From the NCBI GenBank assembly GCA_031216915.1, contig CM062293.1:152714285-152778284 (forward strand): 64,000 nucleotides of DNA, in the 5' to 3' direction. The notes under the pieces were generated by a model, which was not told the DNA's origin, made no database searches, and worked only from the letters and a program-made list of their open reading frames with translations. A program made the translations under genes and the position numbers. How positions within the stretch are numbered: position 1 is the stretch's first letter; each line of letters opens with the position of its first letter. The stretch comes from Pictodentalium vernedei. Lineage: Eukaryota; Mollusca; Scaphopoda; Dentaliida; Dentaliidae. Below are positions 1-10,551 of the stretch, one piece after another.

Positions 1-26
1 ATGTCGAGAGCCAGTAGTCTTCGGAC

Positions 27-590
27 TTGGGGGCAGCTCTTGATTTCATGTTTGGGTTCCTTCCGGATCTCAAACCATCTAACCAGTTGACAGTGTCAGC
101 CAGGCCGCGATCATCAGTCGTGCGCCAACAGCCTATGGAGCAACCTGCTTCTGGGCGTCTTCGATCGTGCCAGTCGGTACAGTTGGTAGAAGCATTTTCA
201 GCCTTGGACTCTAAGCTAAGTTCCAAGGCTATGAAGGCTCCGTTCTTCACCAGGTTTGACACCTTTTTGCCTCTGGCGTGTTATCGTTCCTACGATTCCG
301 CCAATCCGTCGGTCTACCAGACTTTGACGGTTTTGGATCAGGACTCCAATTCCCTCGGGCTTTCCATGTCCAAGTCTGCCGTCATTCCAATGATGACTCT
401 GGAGTCCACATTGGGCTTATTGAGAGAGATGCTTGGTATGCTTTCTCTCTCCGATCACATCTTCTCAGCTTTAGCTGCTTATCTGCCCCCAGATAAGTTT
501 GACAAGGTACAGGCTCCTTTGCATGTGCTGTCCAAGGCGCTCATGCATCTTACTCCACGCACGCCTGTAACACGGCTAATCTGGAATTAG
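27..590 (+). pseudogene. DIRS ORF1 (gag-like) C-terminal part, copy 1
   Basis: An open frame of about 187 residues matching the ORF1 product of copy 2 at 15724-16368. The recognisable stretch is LDFMFGFLPDLKPSNQ, followed by a serine- and leucine-rich region. No conserved domain can be named. DIRS ORF1 proteins are assumed to be gag-like by position, and that is the only basis for the label. The listed start is simply the first in-frame ATG in the window, because the true start lies upstream. Confidence 0.55.
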
Positions 591-604
591 TTCGAAGGAA
601 CTCT

Positions 605-2640
605 GTGCTGGACACTGGCCGATCCCTTCCTGAGGAGCAGTGCGCTACTCTTCGATCTGCTTCTTTGGCAGGTCCGCAACTTTTCCATGGTTCTGTGTTG
701 AAGGTCCGGGATGATGTCCTATGTCATTCCAACGATCAGCTGCTGTTTCTTCAGCTTGATCAGCCTTCTAGGGTAGGCACGGGCTGTTCCAAGCCTAACA
801 AGTAGCCTCTGATTCCTCTGTGAAGCAAAGGGGCTGATCCTTCTGCCTCTGCTTCTACTTCTTACTCAAGGGGTAAGGGTAAGCGTCGGCAGTCTTGAGG
901 GAAGTCCCAGGATTCTTCATGCAGTAGAGGAGGTGTTTTCTCCTCTCGCGAGCCTCGTCGGGTTTCGAAATGAAGGTCCTCACCTCGACTCGTCCCAGGT
1001 TGGAGGAAGGATAGCAGAGTTCGCAGACCATTGGGCCACCATCACATCCGATCCTTGGGTGTTAGATGTTGTTTGGTCCGGGCTGCGAATATCCTTCCGA
1101 AGGCACCCCACTCTGTCCAGGGTGCCTCTTCCAACCACAGTTCCTTCAGACATTTTACGTCGGGAACTTTTGTCCACGGAGATAGACAATCTCCTGACAA
1201 AGGGGGCGATTGAGGTCATCAAGAACATTAGGTCAGTGGGTTTCTATTCCCGCCTGTTCTTGGTGCCGAAGAAGGACAGCCGACTCCGACCGGTTATCGA
1301 TCTGAGTTTCCTGAACCAGTCTATCATTGCTCCCAAGTTCAGCATGGAGACTTTCAGGTCGGTCCTCCGTTCAATTCACCAGGGAGATTTCGCTTCCAGC
1401 TTCGACCTGCGAGACGCTTACTTTCACATTCCGATTCATTGGGCGTTACGGCAGTATCTCAAGTTCGTTTTTCTGGGGCGAGTTTACCAGTTCAAGGCCA
1501 TGCCTTTCGGCCTCAACCTGCTTCCACCAGACTAATGTCACATGTGATAGCTTTCCATCGCACACAGTCCAGGGTGACTACTTCGGCATATCTGGACGAT
1601 ATCCTCCAGGTGCATTCCAATGCTGCCTTACTGGAGTCGGATGTCGCCACTCTGTTGAGCTTGCTCACGTCGCTAGGTTTCAGAGTCAGCAAGGAGAAGT
1701 CGGACCTGGTCCCTTCTCAGTCGTTTTATCATCTGGGGATGGCTTTCCACACACAATTCAATTTGGTGGCAGTTCCCCAGGCCAAGGCTGTGATTCTCTC
1801 AGCTTTTGCTCTGACTCTGTCCCAGTCCACTTCTGCGACGGCTTGGAGTATTCTCCAGCTAATCGGTCTCTGCTGTTCGGTGACGGATCTCATTCCTCTA
1901 GGACTGACCTCTCCAACACTTTCTGCTCAGTCGTTGGAGGCCGAATGTAGATTTTCTGGATCTGGTGCTTCATTTTCCAGAATATCTTTATCCTCACCTT
2001 CTCCTCTGGGCGGATGTCCAGTGGCTTCGCAGGGTGTTCCGTTGGACTTACCCACGTCCGATCGCGTTCTGTCCGCAGATGCCAGCGATCTCGGATGGGG
2101 TGCGACGTTGGTCTTTCCATTCACGAGATGTGGGACCAGGATCATGCAGCTCTACACATCAACCAGAAGGAGCTTCTTGCTCTTATTCTGAGTTTCAGGC
2201 AGTGGATCCCTCACCTGTCGAATCGCCAGGTCCTTCTGTTGTCCGCCCATTCGACGGTGGTTGCTTACATTCGGAACCAGGGAGGCACGCACTCTGTTCC
2301 AATGTACGAATTGGCTCGGGATCTTCTACTGCTCGCTCAGGATATCCGCCGGGGTGGCTGTTTGTCACATTCCCTGTCGTCTGAACGTCCTAGCCGACTC
2401 CCTGTCCCGTCGGGGCAGGGTCATTTCCACCAGGTGGATGCTCCACATGGCGGGTTCCATCGATCTCTTTGTGACTCGTTGGAACCATCTGGTGGACACT
2501 TTTGTGTCCATGTGTCCAGATGCTCTGGCTTTCGCTGTGGACACTCTGGCCCTCCTTTGGGATGGTCTTGTCAGCTACGCCTTCCTACCGGTTCTGATTC
2601 CGCCTCAGGTTCTCGCCCAGATATGAACGTGCAGTCGTCG
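605..2640 (+). pseudogene. DIRS reverse transcriptase/RNase H, copy 1, frameshifted
   Basis: The reverse transcriptase begins near 1150 with LLSTEIDNLL and continues through FLVPKKD. Motif A is FDLRDAYFHIPI near 1400-1440 and the polymerase motif YLDD is encoded at 1589-1600. The RNase H part shows ADASDLGWGATL near 2070-2110, INQKELLALIL near 2160-2190, and LNVLADSLSRRG near 2390-2420, followed by the DIRS-typical IDLFVTRWNH. The frame changes several times. About 10 bases present in copy 2 near 17300 are missing here near 1510-1520, between motif A and YLDD, which separates the two halves of the active site. No functional polymerase can be made from this copy as it stands. Confidence 0.85.
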
Positions 2641-2649
2641 AATCCTTTC

Positions 2650-3667
2650 GATCACACCCGTCGCCTCGGTTGGTGTGGATCAATCTGCTCCGCTCTCTGT
2701 TAGCGGCGGTTCTGGCATGTCTCCCTCTACCTAGCGACTTTCTTTGCCAAAGTCGCCCGAGGAGGTTTTATGTTGACCCGACTTCATTGTGCCTTCACAC
2801 ATGTCTTTTATTGGGTCCTGTCTCCTCCGTAGTGGTTTTTCGAGACATGCAGTGGAGTTGCTTTTCTTCTTCAAGGAGGCACTCACTCCACTGGTTTAGC
2901 CTTTAGCCTCTGTGGCTAAGTGGAAGGTTCTTCTGTCGATGGTGTGTGATCACTCTGTTGCTTCTGTCACTCCTTCGATCACACCGCTTGCGGAGTTTCT
3001 GGTATATGTTTGTTTCTGGGGTTCTCCAGCAATGGGTACATGTCCATGCTTTGGAGACATTTTTTCATATGTGATACCACATTGTTTCGACACTCATCCT
3101 TGCCTCTCCAAGCTTGTTCAGCTCTTTTCCTTGAAAAGGCAGTTTCCTCCAAGATGGTCACTTTCTTGGGCGCTGCTCTGCTTGGGGGTGGGGGGTGTTC
3201 ACGCCTTTATCCTGGATGAATATGCGTTATCTCACATGCCAGATCTCTCCTGCATCCATTTCTTGATGGATTTGTCTTGCTATTTGACAAATTGTCTTGC
3301 TATTCGTGCAGCTTCCGCTCGTCTAGCTACTGGTGATTGTATTACCAATTATTTTTTCTGCCAGGAGGTGCATGCATTGTCTTCCTCTTTTAATAACTCT
3401 GTCATGTTGTCGGATGACGGATGTTATTCTGGCAGCCATCTGGAGAAATGCTACATTCTCCTTTTATCTGTGACAGTTGCAGGAGCCGACAGAGAACCTT
3501 GGGGCCCTCTTTCTTCGGCTCAGGCTGTTGTCTATCCCAGCCTTTCAGCTTTTTTCAGGATCAGTTCCAGCTTTGTGCTGTTACTGCCCTTTCTGTCTGT
3601 GTGTCGCACTTCACCATACGCCTCATCTTTCATTGTCTTTTCTAATGTTTGTGATGCTATGGTTTGA
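2650..3667 (+). pseudogene. DIRS tyrosine recombinase-like region, copy 1
   Basis: The segment starting AKWKVLLSMVCDHSV (2915 onward) and then TPSITPLAEF resembles the N-terminal SAM-like core-binding part of DIRS tyrosine recombinases. AIRAASARLA with EVHALSS near 3300-3380 resembles the first catalytic arginine region (ARR-SELHALS in the family). I could not find the later HxxR box or the tyrosine in any frame, so the catalytic C-terminus is decayed or unrecognisable. A single open frame of 251 codons runs from 2912 to 3667, but the family-like matches are not all in it. Confidence 0.6.
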
Positions 3668-3762
3668 TAGGCCTAGGGATCTCTTCCTCTGTATACGGTC
3701 CCAGTGCTATTGAGTTATGTGTGGATTGGTTATGTGATTCCCTCCAGCCTTTTGTCTATTCA

Positions 3763-3852
3763 GCCTGTAGTAAACAATTGAGGTAGGTTGATAAGAAGTA
3801 TAAATTTTATAGTAAATTTCCTTTCTTATTATACCTACCGAAATTGTTTACA
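3763..3852 (+). repeat. Internal complementary region of DIRS copy 1
   Basis: The left half (3763-3797, ending GATAAGAA) is the reverse complement of the left end seen in copy 2. The right half (3798-3852, starting GTATAAATTTTATAG) is the reverse complement of this copy's own right end at 4153-4206. In known DIRS elements this region templates repair of the ends and passes through a circular intermediate. The junction at 3797/3798 therefore defines the element termini. Confidence 0.85.
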
Positions 3853-3931
3853 TGGAGGCCCCATCTTCTTATTCGGGTAAGAATCCTTCCTCCCCGCTGA
3901 TCACATAACTCCTGTGTTGTTCGGAATCAAA

Positions 3932-4206
3932 AGAATGACGAATTGACGCATTGCGCACTGTTTTACGGAAGTCATGGATTTGTACTATGGAAGAGCGTCC
4001 CATACTGGGTGTGCGCCGATGACGCTCGACCCAGTTTTGGCTTATTTTTTTGTGGTGTTTTTACACCACTTTTCTTTCCCAAATCTTGGGAAAGATTAAA
4101 ATAGAGAGTATTTTATCCGAGTTAGGTTCTTCCACTGTAGTGCAAGCCTGTAGTAAACAATTTCGGTAGGTATAATAAGAAAGGAAATTTACTATAAAAT
4201 GTATAC
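3932..4206 (+). repeat. Right inverted terminal repeat of DIRS copy 1
   Basis: About 275 bases matching the right repeat of copy 2 (19697-19971) and, inverted, its left repeat (13574-13833). It contains two short internal stems, GGTGTTTTTACACC and TTTCCCAAATCTTGGGAAA. It ends in TATAAAATGTATAC. Confidence 0.85.
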
Positions 4207-5058
4207 TTTCATTTCAGTCTGAGGAACTAAAATATTAAAAATGCCTCCGTCGAAATTAAGCCACAAGCTGAAGTTCGATATTTTAGAAAAGTACAAACGT
4301 GGGTGGAAAATATTTGCAATACACAAAGATTTGAAAGCTAATGGACATTGCGCATCATATGAAACCGTCCGGTCTGTCGTGGAAAAATATCGTAATGGTG
4401 AATTTCATCACGCTGTGGCAAATAGAGACACTGTTCATAAGTTTTGGAAAATTACAAAAAACCATATTGTTTTAATTCAACAGATTTTGGCTGATGATTG
4501 TTTACAATCGAGTGCAAATATTCAAAAGCAGTTAGCAAATCACAATCTTGATTCAGGTTTATCCAGGAGTACAGTTTTAAGGGCTATTCGCCTTGCAGGT
4601 TGGGCAAGTGCGCAACCATGGTACTTTGCCATGGTCAGCAAAAAAAAAACAAGAAAAAAGAACTGCATTTTGTGAAGAATTCATTCGCCAAAAAGAGGAG
4701 TTCGGGAATGGTATCGTTAGTGATGAGTGCACAATCCAATTACATGACAACAAAACAACTTGTTTTAGGGAATTAGATGCCGCTGTACCAATAATAACAC
4801 ACCCAAAACATCCACTCAAGGTTCATATGTGGGTGGCTGTTTCACACCAGGGAACATGTCCTCTCCTAATATTTGATGGAATCATGGATAAAGAATTTTT
4901 CACAAACAGTATCCTCAATAACATTTTGTTACCATTTTTACGGCAATCTTATTCAGGCACACATCGATTCGTACAGGATAATGATCGTAAACATACATCC
5001 AAATATACACAGCAATTTATGGTGGAAAATGGTATTCACTGGTGGAAATGGCCTGCAG

Positions 5059-5993
5059 GTAATATTTTTAATTCCATTTTTATACAGTAGAACCCTGTTA
5101 ATTGAATAGCAACTTTGCCTGTGGAAATTATTAGAATTACCGGGAGTATTCAGTTAGCAGGTCATATTTCTGTATTCTGAGTCAAACTGAGCATTTAATC
5201 TATTATACCTTGATTGACAGAGCTCATGGGCCTTTGTCAGTCAAGATACAATGGGGTAAATGCATGACATAATACAACATTTTTTATACAATTAACGGGA
5301 GTTACTATGCAACCCATATGCGGCGATCAACAGGTCAAATTTTTATTGATGATGATTTGGGGCTTCAAACTTTCCGGACCGACATTGGTTCACTTAACAG
5401 GGGTTCTGGTCATATTTTAGTTAAGTCTTGAGTTAAACTGAGCATTTATTCCATTATATATTGTTTGACAGACCTCACAGAGCTTTGTCTATCACAATGT
5501 AATGGGTTAAATGCCTAACATAATACAAAAGATTTTTTTTATACAATTAACGGGAGTTGCTATGCCACCTATATGTGATTAACAGGTCAAATTTGTATTG
5601 ATGATGATTTGGGGTCACAGACTCACCGGACCGACATTGGTTCGACGTGTAGGAAATAATTTGTTTTTTTTAATTGGTCGTAAACTCTGCCCCATTACAT
5701 GTACGTACATATGAATTCGGCAACTAAGCGACCCACCAAAGTATGTGATATAATTTGTTGCAGTGGTATGTTCTGTGGGGTGTATCACACCAAGAAATTA
5801 TATAACGTGCTATGGGTCTTTTAGGAAAGGTTTATGAAACCACAACGATTTTTACTCAAAGAAATGAAAAAATTAAATTTTATGAAAATTTATAATTTAC
5901 ATCTTTTGCACAAAAATTTTTGGGGGTAACCTCCTCTCATGAATACAAAAACATTAATGTGAAGTAATTGCTTTTAATTTTTGTATTTTGTAG
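5059..5993 (+). other. Apparent spliceosomal intron inside the Tc1-like transposase
   Basis: Removing 5059-5993 joins WPA to ESPDLNPIE with no frame change. The boundaries are CAG|GTAATA and TTTTGTAG|AG, normal donor and acceptor sites. The intron separates the second Asp from the Glu of the catalytic triad. Much of it is filled by two related repeat units with a central stem (see 5096-5660). Most Tc1-like transposase genes have no intron, so this could also be an insertion that mimics one. Confidence 0.7.
5096..5660. repeat. Two to three related units with TTGACAGA stems within the transposase intron
   Basis: The motifs GTTAATTGAATAGCAACT, TACAATTAACGGGAGTTACT and TACAATTAACGGGAGTTGCT mark successive unit starts near 5096, 5288 and 5542. 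Between them lie CTGAGCATTTAAT-type text and stems of the form TTGACAGAGCTC...TTTGTCAGTCAA. ACCGGACCGACATTGGTTC-type text occurs near 5377 and 5625. This looks like a degraded tandem miniature element. Confidence 0.6.
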
Positions 5994-6388
5994 AGAGCCC
6001 TGACCTAAACCCAATAGAGATGGCGTGGAACCAATTGAAAAGATTTCAAGAAAAAATCCACAGAAGAAAGAAGAGTTATTAGACTGTATTACAGAATTCT
6101 GGGAAAATGAACTGGATTCGGAGACTTGTAACAACTACATAGACCATATGTACAAAGTTATCCCAATTGTTAAAGAAATAAACAGGATGGCCTCTGGTGA
6201 CCTACTGAAATTTCTATTCAGATCGGAACAATCTCAGGGGGAAAAGTATCGATTATTTTTGTGAACTACTGAGCACCCCAGAGAAACAAGATATTTTTAC
6301 TAAAAGTTCCACAAAATATCAACTTAGGCATCTTTGTGTTATTGACTGTTTACTGTGTTATAGAGGAGAGTTGTTAAAAGTTATTTAC

Positions 6389-6589
6389 CTTTTTCTTTAC
6401 AAGTGTCTTTTTAGAACGGGTTGCTCTAGTTGTTTTTGGCTGTTGAGCGTTGTCACTGGTTGTCCATCCAGGATGACTGGAACTAGATGTGTTGTCTGTG
6501 TTGGCTACTGCTACTTCTGATCGGGTTTGAGGTTTATTAATCTGATCACACTTTGCTTTCAAGACAGTGTAATCGCCGGCATCCAGAAC
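6389..6589 (-). CDS. Exon-like open segment, unknown protein
   Basis: On the minus strand an open segment of 201 bases (67 codons) is flanked by a good acceptor (TTTTACAG before 6589) and a consensus donor (AAG|GTAAAT after 6389). It reads VLDAGDYTVLKAKCDQINK and then a Ser/Thr/Asn-rich stretch ending in a basic TRSKKTLVKKK. I do not recognise the protein. It may belong to the same gene as the ATG-containing segment at 7559-7735, which is upstream on this strand. The general look (a short conserved VL-x-x-GDY segment, then a low-complexity basic tail) recalls the N-terminal region of some DUF4806 or BEN-type proteins, but this is only a resemblance. Confidence 0.4.
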
Positions 6590-6698
6590 CTGTAAAAGGT
6601 ATGGGAAACCTTCTGTTAGAAAATTCTAGCACAGCCACTTGTTGGCAAGGCAATAGTGTGAATAGCAGACGACAAATTTTTGAATAGGTTTTTCAGTT

Positions 6699-6792
6699 TT
6701 TGTCCCCAAAACATAGCCTATGACCCTCATTGGGATGAGATCAATTAGCTCATTCCAATGAGGGTCATAAGCTATGTTTTTGAGACAAAAAA
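6699..6792. repeat. Hairpin miniature element, CATAGCYTATGACCCTCATT family
   Basis: The arms read CATAGCCTATGACCCTCATT and, inverted, AATGAGGGTCATAAGCTATG around an ATGAGATCAATTAGCTCAT centre. Related, more decayed hairpins lie at 11080-11100, 27012-27048, 33593-33662 and 48125-48182. Confidence 0.8.
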
Positions 6793-6799
6793 TGAAACC

Positions 6800-7558
6800 A
6801 TAATAAAATTTGATTTACAATTTTTTTCTGACTGCTACTGATTTTTTCTTTTTCAATGACATTATAGTTTAGTAACGACCCGACATGAATGATCAGCAGT
6901 TCTCGGGTAATTAAGTTTCCACCATGACAAATTTTTAAAGGTTTGGTTGTCGCTTACCGCTGCCTAATGTTGCATTTAGGACAGTTACATTCACTTGATT
7001 AAAATGGTTTGTTTTCCAAAACCAAAAGACTAGACACACATATAATATTATTAAAATAATTATAAATGGCCGCAATGAAAAGTTAAGACATTACTTTTAA
7101 TAACCCCTTTGTAGATAACAACAAAACTCCAATATCATCGTCTGCTTTGTTGTCAGACTGATAGAGAACGGTCAAATGTACATTTGTATGTCACCTGTCC
7201 AATCTATGATGCATTTAGGAAATGTATGAGTGGTCAAATTGAAACGTACAGGGGGAGGGGGATAATTAAATCTTTCATAATTTCTGTGTTTAATCCCTCC
7301 TTGATGAGAACCCCCCCCCCCCCCTCCCCCGAAAAAAACTTGATTGTTGGATGAAGCGAAATGCTGGGAACTGTTGATTGTTCAGATTTTAATCACGCGA
7401 CGTGTCGGGCTGTTATTGAGATGATAACTCATCAACGGCCCAACACATCACATGACCTGTGGTTGTTGAGCTTTACACTATTTTAACGTTCGAGTAAACT
7501 TCCGTTAATGTGCTAGAAATGCCCTGTAAAGTGGTGATAATAAATGAGAACACATGCC
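6800..7558. other. No gene seen; homopolymer C tract
   Basis: AT-rich sequence without a supported gene. It contains a G-rich stretch near 7250-7262 and a C tract at about 7310-7324 that ends CCTCCCCC. Confidence 0.5.
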
Positions 7559-7735
7559 TCAGCAATTGCCGTCTCCCTTTCGTTGCCATATTGAACCATG
7601 TTTGTTTCCGACAGTTATTGGCCAGTCTGGTTGTTGGTCTTTGAAAAATTTCCGCGTCCTCACTTGTGCCTTGCCATCTTCGTCGTACATAACCACATAA
7701 TTACTGTAGGTTTTTGTTAGTTGCCTGAGAGACAT
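7559..7735 (-). CDS. Possible first coding segment of an unknown minus-strand gene
   Basis: From the ATG at 7735 the minus strand reads MSLRQLTKTYSNYVVMYDE, then a basic segment around TRKFFKDQQPDWPITVGN, and stops after 58 residues. The composition looks like a folded protein rather than repeat-derived text, and a TATA box sits about 57 bases upstream. I see no good GT donor before the stop. It is therefore either a tiny complete ORF, an exon with a weak donor (ACT|GTCGGA inside the frame), or a decayed exon. The exon-like segment at 6389-6589 lies downstream on the same strand. Confidence 0.35.
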   Translation of the reverse strand: MSLRQLTKTYSNYVVMYDEDGKAQVRTRKFFKDQQPDWPITVGNKHGSIWQRKGDGNC

Positions 7736-7791
7736 TTTCAAGTTAACGGAAGTGTAATTGCAGAGAAATGAACCGACGACGGTAACAGGAG

Positions 7792-7799
7792 TATATATA
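7792..7799 (-). promoter_or_regulatory. TATA box candidate
   Basis: TATATATA on the minus strand, 57 bases upstream of the ATG at 7735, at a spacing compatible with initiation near 7765. There is no independent evidence of transcription. Confidence 0.35.
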
Positions 7800-8279
7800 C
7801 ACTTTCAGGTTGTGTTGTTGTTATCAAGTTGTTTTGTTAATTTTGTTTGTGATGTAAACTCAGTAAGAGGTGAGAAATTTTCACCCTGTAAGTTTGTTTC
7901 AACTTCGCTTGTGTCAGTATGAGGCCATGTTTATGGTAGTATAACACATGATTTCATTTCAACTTCTGACACATTGATGTTCTCCCAAATTATCATAATT
8001 AGCAGAAATGTGCAGTCAAACTACCAAACTGTTTTTACACTAATTATGTTTGTTAATGCAGTTCCTATGTTAGAACAAAATAAATATAATTTTCTTTTTG
8101 AAGTTTGTTTTTTTTATTGGCGGATTTTATTTTTGTAACCGCTGTGGATAGCACGCGAGTGCTCCCCAACTCCTATTTGTGTGACATTGTTATTGATATT
8201 CTCACCAACACCAGTGACATCTCTATGTGGCAAGTACCATGGCAAAACATTATTTTACGAAATTTAGATCCAAGTGTGA
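7800..8279. other. No feature recognised
   Basis: AT-rich single-copy-looking sequence; no supported gene or repeat. Confidence 0.4.
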
Positions 8280-8287
8280 ACTATCGT

Positions 8288-8463
8288 CAGTGGCGTAGGA
8301 AGCATTTGAATGGGGAGGGGGGGGGGGGGGATTGGAGGGGTCAAATCTCTGAACGTTGGGGGGGGGGGGGGCACACATTTCTGATTATTAAGTGATATAT
8401 GGCTGGGCATCAGATGTCGAAGGCATCTGACACGAGTGCTGAAGCTGCAAAGTGAATGGTGAG

Positions 8464-8504
<41 letters not shown>

Positions 8505-8934
8505 TCTGGGGGCATATCCAGAAAAAATTTAAAACGGAGGTGTTAAATGGTGCATTCTGGTGGCTTTTTGAAAATCCTATTGTTTTCTTCAATAGAAAAA
8601 GTCGATGTTTTAACAACATGTTTGACATTTTTAAAGATGCTGGTACTTCCTTCCCGTGAATTAAGAATTAATGCTGCGTGCCTGTGATACAGGATTTACG
8701 CAAGGGAAATGTCGTATCCACAGGAACAGATGCCCCATCATGCCTCTATAGGTTCATTAATAAGTCATGGAAGCCGCAACCAAAAAAGTTGGTACTGCAT
8801 ACACACCAGTGTGAGTTAGACTGGTGTTTGATAGTGTTGGCTGGTTATACAGGCAGACGAGGCCTATTTTCACCAAACACGGAAGGGGGGGGGGGGGCAG
8901 GAGCTCCTGTGCCACCCTGGTTTCTATGCCCCTG
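8288..8934. mobile_element. hAT-like non-autonomous element with 8-bp target duplication
   Basis: The ends are imperfect inverted repeats: CAGTGGCGTAGGAA at the left, and CAGGGGCATAGAAA reading in from the right. They are flanked by ACTATCGT (8280-8287) and ACTACCGT (8935-8942), an 8-bp duplication with one change. CAG-type ends with an 8-bp duplication fit the hAT superfamily. There is no transposase inside. The interior is unusually rich in G tracts. Confidence 0.75.
8465..8502 (+). repeat. 38-base homopolymeric G tract
   Basis: An uninterrupted G run inside the hAT-like element. Shorter G runs occur in the same element (about 8323-8333, 8360-8371, 8885-8897). The exact length may be affected by sequencing error. 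Confidence 0.9.
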
Positions 8935-8942
8935 ACTACCGT

Positions 8943-10060
8943 CGACAGTATAATAATAAAACAGATTACCAGCGAATATACTGCAACGAAATGGTGTAGC
9001 CGAGAATCTGGTTGGGGCAGGGTGTGGTAAAAAATGAAAACACATTATAACTGATTTATATATGAATTTGTTAGATGTATGTTTGACACGTATAAACTAA
9101 AACGCACATTGAGGCGAAAAAAGAAATATTTTTAAAAAATTGCATTGGCGATGAGATTACAACCCCCACTCTCCCTGCTGCCCCGAATAAGTAGAAACAT
9201 AGAAACAATTTTTGTTGGAAAATTTGTAGCTTGTAGTGACGGAAAGGTATCTATCCCACTGCCGTAGGAATGCAAATACATGTACATTTACACCACAAAA
9301 GTTTGTTTTAAACTTTTATACATGGACGAAATAGACAGCGCAGGTTTGTACCAGCTGAAAATGAAGTGGAAGATTTCTGTTTTTTCGACGCATGTTGTCG
9401 CGTGCACACACCACTTTTTTCATGCCCATGTTTGGTTCCACGAAAACACAAAGGTATCGAAGGCACACACATACAATGATACATGCATTGGTCAGTATTT
9501 CTATTTCTTCTGTCTCCGCGTACACATATAGGGCTTTGTCCTCATCTTAATTTGTTGTCCTTGCACAGATACATGTAACAAACATTTATCGATTTGAGTG
9601 CTTCTAAATAAAACACGGTTGAACACCGTGGTGGATTAATGGACATTAATTAATCATTATCGCTACCGAAAAAATCAAACGCTGGCTTTAAGTGGAAAGG
9701 GGTAATCTATTTAATCCCTTATCCAATTAATCACGATGTTTGAAAATTAGCCACCATGTGCAACCGGCTGAAATTTGTGTTTTTCACTCATCACCGGGGC
9801 GGGTGTTTGAGACTGGATACACTTAGCACATACTGTATGACAACTGACAATGGCTCGAATGTCATGTGTGGTATCGAGTAACTTCATTGTATATTTTTGT
9901 ATACCTAATCTTACCATTTTATTCCTACTTTTATTATTCATATTTTTTTTAATCAGAATAAATGAATATCGTACATGATTAGTACATAGTTATTTTTCAC
10001 ACGGGAAATTGAACTCTCGATCATAAAAATCCGATCCTCATCTTGTGTACTTTCTTAAGT
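8943..10060. other. No gene recognised
   Basis: AT-rich sequence. Short open frames on both strands show no domain. Nothing repetitive was matched elsewhere in the window. Confidence 0.4.
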
Positions 10061-10071
10061 CATAAGCGACA

Positions 10072-10238
10072 CTGTCGCACACAGGCACTCGTCATATTAT
10101 CGGAATTTTACGTTTTCAATCCTTTCTAATATTATACTATCAACATTAAATTTTATATTTTTGTTGATAGTATTAATATTAAAAATGATTGAAAATGTAA
10201 AATTCTGATAATACGACAAGTGCCTGTATTGTCGCAAA
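10072..10238. repeat. Long imperfect hairpin (miniature inverted-repeat element)
   Basis: The left arm contains ACAGGCACTCGTCATATTAT. The right arm, inverted, reads ACAGGCACTTGTCGTATTAT, and the match continues through GAATTTTACGTTTTCAAT to an AT-rich loop near 10150. The arms are about 70 bases. Both outer edges carry GTCGC, which may be part of the arms or a target duplication. Confidence 0.75.
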
Positions 10239-10504
10239 TGGAAGTGACAGACTGACAGAAGTGTAAATTTCCATATTGGCCGAACAATCCTATTTTCCTT
10301 CACATCTTCACAGGTAAATAAACAAGTTATTAATATAGCCTTTTAATGCATTAGTTGTTGGCTGTTAGAGTGCTGAAGTGTACAAACATTGAACCAAAGT
10401 TATTATGAAACTCTGGTCAAATATTTGTACATTCCATCACTATTTGGTATTCAATCATACCGCGGTATTTTTAGCTTCGTCTAGCAGCTCTATAAGTGGC
10501 AATG

Positions 10505-10551
10505 TCAGTCTGTCGGTCTGTCTGTCAGTCGGTCTGTCAGTCTGTCTGTGA
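10505..10551 (+). repeat. GTCTGTC-type microsatellite
   Basis: Repeats of GTCTGTC, GTCGGTC and GTCAGTC. It lies just inside a segment starting TTAGCTTCGTCTAGCAGCTC that resembles the leader of the AGCTC-ended repeat elements described at 27798 and elsewhere. Confidence 0.8.

Larger units (their letters stand above)
1..4206 (+). mobile_element. DIRS-type tyrosine-recombinase retrotransposon, copy 1 (left end outside window)
   Basis: This copy matches 15780-19971 of the complete second copy almost base for base by eye, so it begins before the window. It holds, in order, an ORF1 tail, a reverse transcriptase/RNase H region, a tyrosine-recombinase-like region, an internal complementary region and a right inverted terminal repeat. 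That order, with no LTRs and a split, inverted terminal design, is the known hallmark of DIRS elements. Frames are broken in several places, so this copy looks non-autonomous. Its right end lies only 34 bases before the ATG of a Tc1-like transposase, so it probably landed in that element's 5' region. Confidence 0.85.
4241..6264 (+). pseudogene. Tc1/mariner-type (DD34E) transposase with an intron and two frameshifts
   Basis: The N-terminal part (from MPPSKLSHKLKFDILEKYKRG, 4241) has a helix-turn-helix DNA-binding layout ending in LSRSTVLRAIRLAGW. The catalytic triad is visible: SDECTIQL (near 4720), FVQDNDRKHTS (near 4970) and SPDLNPIEMAW (5996-6028). After joining across 5059-5993 there are 34 residues between the second Asp and the Glu, as in Tc1-like enzymes. 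One frame change lies in the A run at 4640-4650. A second, near 6040, moves the C-terminus to the frame reading KKEELLDCITEFWENEL, which stops at 6264. Terminal inverted repeats were not found. The start is the first ATG of the helix-turn-helix frame. A DIRS element ends 34 bases upstream. Confidence 0.85.

Noticed and set aside
8264..8515. Poly-Pro and poly-Gly frames
   Set aside because: Translation of homopolymer C/G tracts in the hAT-like element.
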